Assembly (NCBI RefSeq): GCF_009669305.1
Contig: NZ_SADB01000001.1
Span: 248,001-312,000, forward strand
Direction of reading: 5' to 3'
Source of the DNA: Ancylomarina sp. 16SWW S1-10-2
GTDB taxonomy: Bacteria; Bacteroidota; Bacteroidia; Bacteroidales; Marinifilaceae
DNA length: 64,000 nucleotides
Position numbers and translations under genes: made by a program. Each line of letters opens with the position of its first letter. Positions within the stretch are counted from its first letter, which is position 1. Shown piece by piece: positions 9,086-17,997 of the stretch. Below the pieces are notes generated by a model. The model was not told the origin of the DNA. It did no database searches and saw nothing but the letters and a program-made list of their open reading frames with translations.

Positions 9086-10309
9086 TTATTTATTTACTTG
9101 ATTCCATTTTGCATCCTGATGTAAAAGGTGTCCCATTTTTTCCATCTTAGTATGCAAGTAAAATTCATTCTTTTCCTGGCAAGTCATTTCAATTTCTTCA
9201 CGACCTACAACTTCAAGATTATAACCTTTTAATCCTGATATTTTCAAAGGATTATTAGTCATTAGCCTTAATTTTCTAACGCCTAGATCAGATAAAATAG
9301 CCGCACCAATACCATAATCACGAAGATCAGCTTTGAAACCTAGAGCTATATTTGCTTCTACAGTATCCATTCCTTCATCTTGTAATTTGTAGGCCTTAAG
9401 CTTATTTATTAAACCTATTCCTCGTCCCTCTTGACGCATATATAATAAAATACCTTTTCCTTCTGCTTCGATACGACGCATGGCTTCTTGCAACTGATCA
9501 CCACAATCGCAACGTAATGAACCAAAAGCATCACCTGTTAAACATTCAGAATGCACACGAACTAACACCTCATCGTCAATATTTATTTCTCCTTTTACAA
9601 GTGCAATATGATGCTCTCCTGTAATTTTATTAATATAACCATGAGCTTTAAAATTACCATATTTAGTAGGCATTTCTGTTTCGGTAATCTTCTCAATCAT
9701 CGACTCAGTCTGACGACGATATTCAATCAAATCAGCAATAGTGACCATTTTCAAACTATGCTTTTTGATATACTCACTCAGTTGAGGTACACGAGCCATA
9801 GTACCATCATCGTTCATAATTTCACAGATAACACCTGCTGGATACAAACCTGCCATACGAGCTAAATCAACAGCAGCTTCGGTGTGACCAGCACGAACCA
9901 AAACCCCATTTTTACGAGCTACCAATGGGAAAACATGCCCTGGACGTGTAAAATCTTCAGGTTTTGCATTTTTATCAAAAATCTGCTTAATAGTATGTGC
10001 TCTTTCATGAGCTGAAATACCTGTTTTACAATCGGCAGCATCAATACTTACAGTAAAAGCAGTTTGCTTTGCATCTGTATTTTTTTGCACCATCATGTCA
10101 ATATTCAATTCATCTAAACGCTCTTGAATAATTGGCATACAGATTAAACCTCCAGCCTGACGAGCCATAAAATTAATTGCCTCTGGTGTCACCATTTCAG
10201 CTGCCATTAACAAATCACCTTCATTCTCACGATCTTCATCATCAACCACCACAATCATTTTTCCGGCTTTGATATCTTCAATCGCTTCTTCAATGGTATT
10301 AAATTTCAT
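9086..10309 (-). CDS. ribBA: Bifunctional DHBP synthase / GTP cyclohydrolase II
   Basis: A 407-residue fusion feeding both branches of riboflavin synthesis. The N-terminal DHBP synthase (RibB, ~1-200) has the acidic metal loop [17 protein letters not shown] and the GHVFPL and HTEAAVDL motifs. The C-terminal GTP cyclohydrolase II (RibA, ~205-400) has the zinc site with three Cys in [18 protein letters not shown] and [10 protein letters not shown]. All key residues are present. It lies 77 bases after ribE and 72 bases before ribH, in the same operon. Confidence 0.97.
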   Translation of the reverse strand: MKFNTIEEAIEDIKAGKMIVVVDDEDRENEGDLLMAAEMVTPEAINFMARQAGGLICMPIIQERLDELNIDMMVQKNTDAKQTAFTVSIDAADCKTGISAHERAHTIKQIFDKNAKPEDFTRPGHVFPLVARKNGVLVRAGHTEAAVDLARMAGLYPAGVICEIMNDDGTMARVPQLSEYIKKHSLKMVTIADLIEYRRQTESMIEKITETEMPTKYGNFKAHGYINKITGEHHIALVKGEINIDDEVLVRVHSECLTGDAFGSLRCDCGDQLQEAMRRIEAEGKGILLYMRQEGRGIGLINKLKAYKLQDEGMDTVEANIALGFKADLRDYGIGAAILSDLGVRKLRLMTNNPLKISGLKGYNLEVVGREEIEMTCQEKNEFYLHTKMEKMGHLLHQDAKWNQVNK

Positions 10310-10386
10310 CTTGTATAGAATTATATTGTTGTATTGTATTTTGATTATATCTGAAACTGACTTTACGCCAGTTCTTTATCTTTTAT

Positions 10387-11037
10387 TTAGAAAAAACCAT
10401 TCTCTTTCAAAAAATCCATACTGATATGGCTTTCCTCTTTTTCGTCATCCTTATGAAACATGAACTTCTCAATATATTTAGCCGTCATGTCGCATTCAAG
10501 ATTTACAGTACTTCCAATTTTCTTAGAAACTAGTGTTGTATCATCCTGTGTTAATGGAATAATTGATACTTTAAATTGCTTATCGTCAACATAAGCAACA
10601 GTCAAGCTGATTCCATCGATAGCAATTGAACCTTTCTCAATGATATACTTAAGCATATTCTTTGGGGCTGAAATACTCACCCAAATGGCATTATCATCCT
10701 TAGTTTGAGAGATTATTTCACCCACACCATCGATATGACCACTCACCATATGACCACCCATTCTATCTCCTACACGAAGCGCTCTTTCCAAATTTACTGG
10801 AGAACCTTCTTTTTGTAAGTGAAAATTTGAGCGATTCATCGTTTCGGGCATCACATCGGCTGAAAAACTATTGGAATCTAAATCAACAACCGTCAAGCAA
10901 ATACCATTAGTTGCAATACTATCTCCCAGTTTCACATCATCCATAATTTTATTAGCAGCAACAGTCAAACGAATTGAGTTACTACCCTTTTTCATGGCTT
11001 TTATATGTCCTATTTCCTCTATAAGTCCTGTAAACAT
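10387..11037 (-). CDS. ribE: Riboflavin synthase, alpha subunit
   Basis: Dismutates two lumazines to riboflavin. Two lumazine-binding barrels are present: the first starts at MFTGLIEEIG, the second near VSGHIDGVGEI. GDSIATNGICLTV and GSIAIDGISLTV form the paired substrate motifs. At 216 residues it is of normal length, with a slightly extended acidic and hydrophobic tail after the CDM block. It is the second gene of the operon, 25 bases after ribD. Confidence 0.96.
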   Translation of the reverse strand: MFTGLIEEIGHIKAMKKGSNSIRLTVAANKIMDDVKLGDSIATNGICLTVVDLDSNSFSADVMPETMNRSNFHLQKEGSPVNLERALRVGDRMGGHMVSGHIDGVGEIISQTKDDNAIWVSISAPKNMLKYIIEKGSIAIDGISLTVAYVDDKQFKVSIIPLTQDDTTLVSKKIGSTVNLECDMTAKYIEKFMFHKDDEKEESHISMDFLKENGFF

Positions 11038-11062
11038 TATCTTTTTGTATTTACTTTTATCC

Positions 11063-12172
11063 TTAATAGACTACATCACCAATAACTAATAAGTCATCAG
11101 CTATATTTTCAAAACGAATATTCTGCAAGTTCACTGCATCATTCATCTTTTCAATTCCTTTACCACCAACTGCCGTTTTCGCTTCGCTACCACCAATTAT
11201 TTTTGGAGCAATATAAGCATGCACCTCATCAACTATTTTAGATTCAAGAGCAGCATAATTCAATGTCGCTCCGCCCTCCAAAAGAATACCATCAATTCCT
11301 TTTTCTCCCAAAATTGATACGAGTTGATTTAGATCTACTCTTCCAGCTTTATCGCCTACAACCAGCACTTCATTACCTAAACCTTCAATCTGATCAATTT
11401 TTGATTGATCTGCAGCAGCTGTAACTGCGACAATAGTTTTGGCTTCGGTAGTCGTATTTAATATTTTTGATTCCAATGGAATTCTAGCTTTACTGTCGAC
11501 TACAATTCGAATTGGGTTTCTTCCTTTTTTATTTTCCTCCAAACGAGTCGTTAAAATTGGATCATCAGCAATCACCGTATTCACACCCACCATAATAGAC
11601 ATCAACTCATTTCTTAACTCGTGAACTCTTGCTCTCGATTGTTCATTCGAAACCCAACGTGAATCACCTGTTCTAGATGCAATTTTACCATCCAAAGTCA
11701 TAGCCGTTTTCATAACGACATAAGGCTTCTTATTTTGAATAAACTTCAGAAAAACACGATTGAGTTGAGTCAATTCCGCACTTAAAAAATCAGATTCGAC
11801 TTCAATACCATGTTCTTTTAAAAGCTTCGCTCCTCGACCAGACACCAACGGATTCGGATCTAATATTCCAATGACAACTCGAGCAATTTTATTATCAACT
11901 ATTGCTTGAGCACAAGGCGGTGTTTTACCATAATGAGAACAAGGTTCTAATGTTACATACATGGTAGCACCTTCAACAGATTCCTTTGCTGAACGAAAAG
12001 CATTTACCTCGGCATGTGGACCACCAAAAATCTCATGATACCCTTCACCAATTATTATATCGTCCTTCACAATAACTGCACCTACCAAAGGATTGGGGTT
12101 TACGCCACCACATCCTTTTTTAGCTAGATTGTAGGCTAAGTGCATGTATTTATAATCTTGATCTGTTCTCAA
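11063..12172 (-). CDS. ribD: Bifunctional pyrimidine deaminase/reductase
   Basis: Performs steps 2 and 3 of the GTP branch of riboflavin synthesis. The N-terminal deaminase has the zinc motif HAEVNA and PCSHYGKTPPC. The C-terminal NADPH reductase has MKTAMTLDGKIA, TGDSRWVSNEQSR, DSKARIP and GILLEGGATLN. The start is uncertain: the frame is open to a TTG at 12193, which sits in the U-run of the leader terminator. A TTG at 12172 (giving MRTDQDYKYM) best fits family N-termini and is used here; the first ATG is at 12145. It is the first gene after the FMN riboswitch. Confidence 0.93.
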   Translation of the reverse strand: MRTDQDYKYMHLAYNLAKKGCGGVNPNPLVGAVIVKDDIIIGEGYHEIFGGPHAEVNAFRSAKESVEGATMYVTLEPCSHYGKTPPCAQAIVDNKIARVVIGILDPNPLVSGRGAKLLKEHGIEVESDFLSAELTQLNRVFLKFIQNKKPYVVMKTAMTLDGKIASRTGDSRWVSNEQSRARVHELRNELMSIMVGVNTVIADDPILTTRLEENKKGRNPIRIVVDSKARIPLESKILNTTTEAKTIVAVTAAADQSKIDQIEGLGNEVLVVGDKAGRVDLNQLVSILGEKGIDGILLEGGATLNYAALESKIVDEVHAYIAPKIIGGSEAKTAVGGKGIEKMNDAVNLQNIRFENIADDLLVIGDVVY

Positions 12173-12187
12173 AATAAAATCGGTTTT

Positions 12188-12233
12188 AAACAAAAAACAA
12201 AAAAGCCCTGAATAGCATAACTATTCAGGGCTT
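12188..12233 (-). terminator. Leader terminator (expression platform) of the FMN riboswitch
   Basis: On the minus strand a strong stem AAGCCCTGAATAG...CTATTCAGGGCTT (12203-12233) is followed by TTTTTTGTTTTTTG. It lies between the aptamer and ribD, as expected for FMN-induced premature termination. Confidence 0.85.
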
Positions 12234-12291
12234 AATAATATTATCGACCAAAGGGAATACCCCAATGGAAACATCAATCAAATTGAATGCT

Positions 12292-12405
12292 TGTTTTCTT
12301 CTACCATCCAGACTCTACTGTCGGTACTGGAATCACACCAGTTCAATCTTTCGATTCGCGGACTATCACCGCCGGTCGGGAATTACACCCTGCCCTGAAG
12401 AAACA
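12292..12405 (-). ncRNA. FMN riboswitch (RFN element)
   Basis: The minus strand shows the hallmark conserved blocks in order: CAGGGCAGGGTG, AATTCCCGACCGGCGGTGAT, AGTCCGCGA, a variable hairpin ACTGG...CCAGT, CCGACAGTAGAGTCTGGATGG and AGAAGA. P1 is closed by GTTTCTTC with GAAGAAAAC. The element senses FMN and controls the downstream ribDE-BA-H operon through the terminator at 12188-12233. Confidence 0.96.
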
Positions 12406-12442
12406 ATAAATATGTTGAAGCTGGTTTAACACCAATCTTCGA

Positions 12443-12475
12443 TGCAAATGTATATTTAATTACTTAGATTTCACA
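12443..12475 (-). promoter_or_regulatory. Promoter of the rib operon
   Basis: Minus-strand TACATTTGC is a perfect TAnnTTTG -7 element. TGTG, 19 bases upstream, is in the position of the -33 TTTG. Transcription would begin near 12436, about 30 bases before the aptamer. Confidence 0.6.
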
Positions 12476-12628
12476 GTAGATCAATAAAATTGATTTTAAT
12501 CTTTAAAACATGTATCCTTTTTTTAAGATATCTATTTATCACTTTTTAACGTAAGCATAAGGCAGCATATCATTCAGAAATACTATATTCGTAGTGAAAA
12601 TAAATTCTCAACTTTAAATTCTTTATTT

Positions 12629-13360
12629 GTGACTGATCGCATTGTTATTATTCCAACATACAACGAGAAAGAAAACATCGAAGCTATAATTAGGAAAGTA
12701 GTCTCTCTTAGTATTGATTTCGATATCTTAATTGTAGAAGATAATTCTCCTGATGGAACAGCTGATATCGTAAAGAATTTGCAGAAAGAATTCTCACAAC
12801 TTCACATCCTAGAACGAAAAGGTAAATTAGGATTAGGAACAGCATACATTGATGGTTTCAAATGGTGCTTAGCCCGAGACTACAACTACATTTTCGAAAT
12901 GGATGCCGATTTTTCTCATAATCCTGAAGATTTAATTCATTTACACGATGCTTGCGCCAATAAAGGTGGCGATTTAGCAATTGGTTCACGTTATGTATCT
13001 GGTGTAAATGTTGTCAACTGGCCAATGGGACGTGTATTAATGTCTTACTTCGCATCTAAATATGTGCGATTTGTAACCGGAATGAATGTACACGATGCCA
13101 CTGCTGGTTTTATCTGTTATACCAGAAAAGTTCTAGAAACCATTGAACTAGATAAAATTCGATTCATAGGTTATGCTTTCCAAATAGAGATGAAATTTAC
13201 AACTTGGAAATTTGGTTTCAATATTATTGAGGTACCAATCATATTTACAGATAGAACAGAAGGAACATCTAAAATGAGTGGTGGTATTTTTAATGAAGCC
13301 TTTTGGGGTGTTATCAAAATGAAACTTCGTAGTTACTTCATAAAATATAAAAGAGCCTAA
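12629..13360 (+). CDS. Polyprenol-phosphate mannosyltransferase (DPM1-like, GT2)
   Basis: A 243-residue family-2 glycosyltransferase of the dolichol-phosphate-mannose synthase type. It would transfer a hexose from a nucleotide sugar to a polyprenyl phosphate at the membrane face. The GT-A motifs are IIPTYNEKENIEAII at the N-terminus, VEDNSPDGTAD, the metal-binding EMDADFSH (~92-99), GSRYVSG, and the late TDRTEGTSKMS block. There is no C-terminal membrane domain, so it is the short soluble form. The start is GTG at 12629, directly before the conserved TDRIVIIPTYNE. The sugar (Man or Glc) is not certain. Confidence 0.9.
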   Translation: MTDRIVIIPTYNEKENIEAIIRKVVSLSIDFDILIVEDNSPDGTADIVKNLQKEFSQLHILERKGKLGLGTAYIDGFKWCLARDYNYIFEMDADFSHNPEDLIHLHDACANKGGDLAIGSRYVSGVNVVNWPMGRVLMSYFASKYVRFVTGMNVHDATAGFICYTRKVLETIELDKIRFIGYAFQIEMKFTTWKFGFNIIEVPIIFTDRTEGTSKMSGGIFNEAFWGVIKMKLRSYFIKYKRA

Positions 13361-13387
13361 TTCCTTTTATCATTCTACTACATAAAC

Positions 13388-13424
13388 ACTTCTTCGTTTC
13401 AATTTATTAAATGAAGAAGTTTTT
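13388..13424 (+). terminator. Intrinsic terminator
   Basis: ACTTCTTC...GAAGAAGT with a 17-base A/T-rich loop, then TTTT; 28 bases after the mannosyltransferase stop. Confidence 0.6.
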
Positions 13425-13540
13425 GGTGTATCCGCATTTTTTTTTACAGATCAAATACTTATTAAGACCAACAAATGATGATTTCCATTTCTAAATTCTT
13501 AATTTGCATATTGAAATTTTGAAACTATTAAACAACCACA

Positions 13541-14881
13541 ATGACTACTCTACTGATTAAAAATGCCAAAATTATTAATGAAGGCAAACAATTTAAAGGA
13601 AGCGTTTTAATTAAAGATGATCTTATTGAAGAAATTTACTCAGGTGAACCTACTATAATAGAGGCTGATTGGAAAGTCATTGATGCTTCAGGCAAATTGT
13701 TAATACCAGGAGTTATTGACGATCAGGTTCATTTCCGTGATCCGGGAATGCCTCAAAAAGGTGATTTGTTTACAGAATCGAGAGCTGCTGTAGCTGGAGG
13801 AACAACTTCGTTTATGGATATGCCTAATGTAAAGCCTCAAACACTTACCCAGGAATTACTTGCTGAGCGTTATGAGTTGGGTGCTAAAAAATCATTAGCA
13901 AACTACTCATTTTATATGGGAGCCTCAAATACCAATTTGGAAGAAGTCATAAAAACGAATCCGAAAAATGTATGTGGAATTAAAATATTTATGGGTTCAT
14001 CAACCGGTAATATGCTAGTTGATGATATAGAGACTCTTTCTCAAATTTTTGAAAAAGCACCTCTTTTAATCGCAACACATTGCGAAAATTCACCAATGAT
14101 TGATGCTAATCTTGAAACATATCGTAAGAAATATGGCGACGATATTTCTATGGAACACCATGGTAAAATTCGATCGGCAGAAGCTTGTTATAAATCTTCA
14201 TCAAAAGCAATTGAGTTAGCTAAAAAATACAACACGCGTCTTCATATCCTTCATCTTTCAAGCGGAATAGAAATGGATCTTTTTGACAATAAAATTCCCT
14301 CAAAGGATAAAAAAATTACTGCAGAAGTTTGTGTACATCATCTTAGATTCAACGATTCGGACTATGCGAGTAGAAAAGCTAGAATCAAATGGAATCCGGC
14401 TATTAAAACCGCTAATGACCAAAACAAATTGTGGGAAGCACTACTTGACGACCGCTTAGATGTAGTTGCCACAGATCATGCGCCTCATACTGTTGAAGAA
14501 AAGGATGGAAATTATATGCAAGCTGCAGGTGGTGGACCATTGGTTCAACATTCACTTGTTACCATGCTTGAATTTGCTCATCAAGGTAAATTAAGCTTTG
14601 AAAAAGTAATTGAAAAAATGTGCCATGCTCCTGCTGATATATTCCAAGTTGAAAAAAGAGGATATATTCGTAAAGGTTATTTCGCCGATCTTGTTCTTTT
14701 ATCAGAAAATGAATGGACAGTAAATAAGGAAAACATCCTATATAAATGTGCTTGGTCGCCTTTCGAGGGTGATAGTTTTCATTACAAAGTAGAGCAAACT
14801 TTTGTTAATGGAAAACTAGTTTATAATCAAGGGAAAATTGACAATAATAGTCGTGGTAAACGATTAACTTTTACTAGATAA
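13541..14881 (+). CDS. pyrC: Dihydroorotase (class I, PyrC/PyrX-like) with Gln at first metal-His position
   Basis: An amidohydrolase of 446 residues that cyclises carbamoyl-aspartate to dihydroorotate in pyrimidine synthesis. Visible are the barrel start IPGVIDDQVHFRDPG (residues 55-69), AGGTTSFMDMPN, IKIFMGSSTGNMLV with the candidate carbamylated Lys, ATHCEN, HILHLSS and ATDHAPH. The usual DxHxHxR motif reads D-D-Q-V-H-F-R, so the first metal His is Gln62; His64 is kept. From memory this Gln recurs in Bacteroidota dihydroorotases, so it is probably a lineage form and not damage. The remaining ligands look intact. A hydantoinase-like amidohydrolase is the main alternative. Confidence 0.88.
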   Translation: MTTLLIKNAKIINEGKQFKGSVLIKDDLIEEIYSGEPTIIEADWKVIDASGKLLIPGVIDDQVHFRDPGMPQKGDLFTESRAAVAGGTTSFMDMPNVKPQTLTQELLAERYELGAKKSLANYSFYMGASNTNLEEVIKTNPKNVCGIKIFMGSSTGNMLVDDIETLSQIFEKAPLLIATHCENSPMIDANLETYRKKYGDDISMEHHGKIRSAEACYKSSSKAIELAKKYNTRLHILHLSSGIEMDLFDNKIPSKDKKITAEVCVHHLRFNDSDYASRKARIKWNPAIKTANDQNKLWEALLDDRLDVVATDHAPHTVEEKDGNYMQAAGGGPLVQHSLVTMLEFAHQGKLSFEKVIEKMCHAPADIFQVEKRGYIRKGYFADLVLLSENEWTVNKENILYKCAWSPFEGDSFHYKVEQTFVNGKLVYNQGKIDNNSRGKRLTFTR

Positions 14882-14899
14882 AACCGACTCAAAAATAAG

Positions 14900-14931
14900 G
14901 GTAATGATAATTCAATAGGATTATCATTACC
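14900..14931. repeat. 12-base perfect inverted repeat GGTAATGATAAT/ATTATCATTACC
   Basis: Arms at 14900-14911 and 14920-14931 are separated by 8 bases. No U-run follows, so it is a weak terminator candidate for the dihydroorotase gene or an operator for the lipoprotein gene that starts 33 bases later. Confidence 0.45.
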
Positions 14932-14964
14932 TGATATTAATATAACTACCCCAAAATATTTATC

Positions 14965-15465
14965 ATGAAAAAAGCAAACGCACTTCTATTACTAGCTCTG
15001 TTTGCTTCGCTTGCATTTCCATCTTGTGAGTCTCCAAACAGCAAAAAAAACAACCTAACTCCTCTTAACAAGGGAGTTACTATTACAAATCCAATAACTT
15101 ATGAAGTTCTTATAAAGAATCCTGACATTGATGATGAATGGCAATCTAAATGTTTAGAGAACACCGATGTGAAATTGATGTCGAGAGATATTATAGGGGC
15201 TGTAATTAATGGCAAATTAAAAGCCTTTGATTATTACGACAATCATCAACTCTCAAAATCAGAGATAGAAGCTATTCTTAAAAAAAATGGTGACGAAAAT
15301 CATATTGGCAATATTCAATTCAAAGAAGAATGGTATTGGGATAAATCAAGCTTTCAACTTCAAAAAAAGGTTAAATCTATCATGTTTGGCTATGAAATTC
15401 GTGAGGAAAACAATAAAGTTAGAGGATATAGAGCTAGTTTTGTAGTGAATTTAGGAAATGAGTAA
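14965..15465 (+). CDS. Small lipoprotein of unknown function
   Basis: 166 residues. The lipoprotein signal peptide MKKANALLLLALFASLAFPS ends at the lipobox Cys21. The mature part is charged, with no motif I recognise. The region after residue ~45 (YEVLIKNPDIDDEWQSKCLENTD) and the WYWDKSSFQLQKKVKSIMFGYEI stretch recall the GldM/PorN family only loosely, and I do not assign it. It lies between dihydroorotase and the 2-hydroxyacid dehydrogenase on the same strand and may be cotranscribed with the latter (46-base gap). It is probably anchored in the outer membrane or the inner leaflet of the envelope. Confidence 0.75.
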   Translation: MKKANALLLLALFASLAFPSCESPNSKKNNLTPLNKGVTITNPITYEVLIKNPDIDDEWQSKCLENTDVKLMSRDIIGAVINGKLKAFDYYDNHQLSKSEIEAILKKNGDENHIGNIQFKEEWYWDKSSFQLQKKVKSIMFGYEIREENNKVRGYRASFVVNLGNE

Positions 15466-15511
15466 GATGACCAAACCTCTCATCCTAAACATGACAAGAA
15501 CTTAAGCAAAA

Positions 15512-16465
15512 ATGAACAAAGATCAATTAAGAGTTTTATTTATAGATTCTACACACTCACGCTTACTTGAAATGCTGGAGAAAGCAGGTTTCAACTGCCA
15601 ATACACACCAGAATTGAGTAAGGACGAAATGCTTGACATATTCGATCAATTCGATGGTTTTATTATTCGCAGCAAATTTACCCTAAGCAAAGCAGAACTT
15701 GACAAAGCTACCCGTCTGAAATTTATTGGTCGAGTTGGAGCTGGTCTTGAAAACATAGACGTTCCCTATGCCGAAAGTAAGGGAATTACTTGCTTTAATG
15801 CGCCAGAAGGAAATCGTGATGCAGTTGGTGAACACGCCTTGGGTATGCTTCTATGTTTGTTCAATAATCTTTGCCGATGCAATGCTGAGGTGAGCAATGG
15901 TATGTGGCGACGAGAAGAAAATCGGGGCTTAGAAATTAAAGGTAAAACCGTTGGTATTATTGGCTATGGCAACATGGGTAATGCTTTTGCACAACGCCTA
16001 AAAGGTTTCGGATGTAAAGTAATTGCTTACGATAAATACAAATTTGGTTATTCTGATGAGTTCTGTGAAGAAAAACAACTTCAAGATCTCTTCGACAATT
16101 GTGATATTCTAAGTTTACATACCCCTCAAACAGAAGAAACCATGTTTATGGTAAATGATGATTTCTTAGGCAAATTTAAGAAACCATTCTTCCTTATTAA
16201 CACAGCTCGAGGCAAAATTGTAAAGATTTCTGATTTGGTTAAACACCTTAAAACAGGTCATGTTCGTGGTGCATGTCTTGATGTATTGGAATATGAAAAA
16301 GCCTCTTTCGAAGATTTACATGCCAATGAACTTCCCGAAGACTTCAAATATTTAATTGATGCCGAAAATGTTCTATTAAGTCCTCACGTTGGAGGCTGGA
16401 CTCAGGAATCGAATATCAAACTATCAGAAGTAACAGCACAGAAGATTATTGATAAATTTGCTTAA
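15512..16465 (+). CDS. D-isomer-specific 2-hydroxyacid dehydrogenase (phosphoglycerate dehydrogenase-like)
   Basis: A 317-residue NAD-dependent dehydrogenase. The Rossmann motif is VGIIGYGNMGNAFAQRLKGFG. The catalytic set is Arg in NTARGKIV, Glu in DVLEYEK and His in LLSPHVGGWT. There is no ACT or regulatory C-terminal domain, so it is the short form. It is closest in pattern to 3-phosphoglycerate dehydrogenase (first step of serine synthesis), but glyoxylate/hydroxypyruvate reductase or another 2-hydroxyacid enzyme cannot be excluded. No serC or serB lies nearby. Confidence 0.88.
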   Translation: MNKDQLRVLFIDSTHSRLLEMLEKAGFNCQYTPELSKDEMLDIFDQFDGFIIRSKFTLSKAELDKATRLKFIGRVGAGLENIDVPYAESKGITCFNAPEGNRDAVGEHALGMLLCLFNNLCRCNAEVSNGMWRREENRGLEIKGKTVGIIGYGNMGNAFAQRLKGFGCKVIAYDKYKFGYSDEFCEEKQLQDLFDNCDILSLHTPQTEETMFMVNDDFLGKFKKPFFLINTARGKIVKISDLVKHLKTGHVRGACLDVLEYEKASFEDLHANELPEDFKYLIDAENVLLSPHVGGWTQESNIKLSEVTAQKIIDKFA

Positions 16466-16529
16466 ATAGAGTCCCACTGATTATACGGATCTCCGCAAAT
16501 GATATCCAATTGTGAAATCTCTTAAATAC

Positions 16530-16563
16530 AAAAAAAGCTGTAGATAAACCTACAGCTTTTCAG
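16530..16563 (+). terminator. Intrinsic terminator
   Basis: AAAAGCTGTAG-N6-CTACAGCTTTT stem with flanking A and T runs, 65 bases after the dehydrogenase stop. The A-run before the stem means it could also act on the minus strand. Confidence 0.75.
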
Positions 16564-16796
16564 TATTTCTGAAATCATTGCAACATAAAGGGCTTCCTAT
16601 TGCAAGATTCCCTTTCCTAAAAGTTCCGCAAATTAGATCATTCCCCATAAAGTAGCAATTCTATCATCGGTTACGTCAACCCACCGTATGTTAGTGATCT
16701 TACTCACTCTGGTCGTGAGCTCACTGTTCTTCGAAACATGTTGGGCAGTTCCTGCCACACGAACGCTTAGTTGTTAGACACAGCTTTATTATTGTT
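16564..16796. other. Gap with G+C-rich foreign-looking segment and core-site-like GTTAGAC
   Basis: No convincing gene. By hand count 16675-16766 is about 51% G+C, well above its surroundings. It ends at GTTAGACACA (16773-16782), which matches the GTTRRRY core of integron recombination sites. It also contains a GGCAG-N3-CTGCC type hairpin (near 16745-16757). A 45-codon open stretch on - and a 38-codon one on + exist but match nothing I know. Confidence 0.4.
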
Positions 16797-17987
16797 TTAT
16801 ACTTTATAACCAAAACTATGAGGAATCATCACATCTTTAAATTCTTTATTAAAAAAATCATCGGTCATACCTGCAATATAATCACACACAATTTTAGGAT
16901 TAGAATAATTTTTCAAATAGTCTTCATTCATATTTGGTAAATAAAACTTAGAAATTGAAGATATCCCTATCCCTGATTCCAAATCATTTAAGTAGATTTT
17001 AAAAAGTACATCAAACATATTCTTAATTTTCTCGTCTTGATGTGACTTTTTAGGATTTTGATAAATATTTTTAGTACTAAATTCATAAAACTCTTTTATC
17101 GCTTCAAACTTTTCATCAGATAACTTTATAAAGTCCTTACCGTAGCTATTGTTTATTATATCTAATGCAAAATTATTTATTATTGAAGCATTCGTGTTTC
17201 CAATTATGTCCGTAATAGATTTAGGAATATCAACTCTTTTAATAAGTCCTAGAGTTATGGCATCCTCTAAATCTCTTCCTATGTAGGCAATAACATCTGA
17301 TATTCTCATGACACATCCTTCAAGTGTCATTGAAATAATTGATTTGCTTGCCCCTTTTACAGACCAACAGTTATTATATTCTTGGAAGAACCTTTCTTTT
17401 GTCTTAGAATAATCTGGTTTATATTCTTTCAACATTAGTTCACCATTATGGCAAAGAATTCCATCTAAAACTTGCAATGAAAGATTTAAACCTTCCCCTT
17501 TGTTTTCAAGCATCTGAAGTGCACGAACACTTTGTGCATTATGACAAAAGTGCTCCCCAGTCTGTTTATTAAGCAGTTCATCTAGTTTTCTTTCTCCATC
17601 ATGACCATAAGGAACATGCCCAAGGTCATGACCTAATGCAATTGCATCAATTAAATCTTCATTAAGTGATAAAGCTCGTCCAATTACCCTTGCTATTTTG
17701 GACACTAATTGTACATGAAGTACTCTATGAGTTATGTGGTCATTTTCAAATAAATAAAAAACCTGAGTTTTATCAATATACCTTGTATAAGCTAGAGAAT
17801 GGATAATCCTATCAGTGTCATGAAAAAATGCAGGTCTTATATTAGTTTTATCTGGCACTTTTCCTTCTTTAAACCTTTCTGCCTGATTACTGTAGCATGC
17901 ATATTTAGAAAAAGTTTCATACTCACATCTGAGATTATTTTCTATTATCTCTTTGGCTATGTTCTCTTCTAAAACTGTGTTATTCAT
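16797..17987 (-). CDS. dGTPase-like HD-domain dNTP triphosphohydrolase
   Basis: 396 residues, HD superfamily. Members split dNTPs into deoxynucleosides and triphosphate. The metal site is readable in order: His in ITHRVLHVQLVSKIAR, His-Asp in ALGHDLGHVPYGHDGE, and a late Asp in MRISDVIAYIGRDLEDA; HDTDRIIHSLAYTRY is the N-terminal dGTPase signature. Some dGTPases act against phages by draining dNTPs, so a defence role is possible but unproven. The gene is bounded by perfect 10-base inverted repeats, GTTAGACACA (16773-16782) and TGTGTCTAAC (17998-18007). It has no genomic partner and looks like an acquired single-gene cassette. Confidence 0.87.
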   Translation of the reverse strand: MNNTVLEENIAKEIIENNLRCEYETFSKYACYSNQAERFKEGKVPDKTNIRPAFFHDTDRIIHSLAYTRYIDKTQVFYLFENDHITHRVLHVQLVSKIARVIGRALSLNEDLIDAIALGHDLGHVPYGHDGERKLDELLNKQTGEHFCHNAQSVRALQMLENKGEGLNLSLQVLDGILCHNGELMLKEYKPDYSKTKERFFQEYNNCWSVKGASKSIISMTLEGCVMRISDVIAYIGRDLEDAITLGLIKRVDIPKSITDIIGNTNASIINNFALDIINNSYGKDFIKLSDEKFEAIKEFYEFSTKNIYQNPKKSHQDEKIKNMFDVLFKIYLNDLESGIGISSISKFYLPNMNEDYLKNYSNPKIVCDYIAGMTDDFFNKEFKDVMIPHSFGYKV

Positions 17988-17997
17988 AATGGTAATT

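Noticed and set aside
16628-16766. Open 45-codon minus-strand and 38-codon plus-strand frames in the G+C-rich patch
   Set aside because: They overlap each other, have no start and match no known family; the higher G+C alone makes stop codons rarer.
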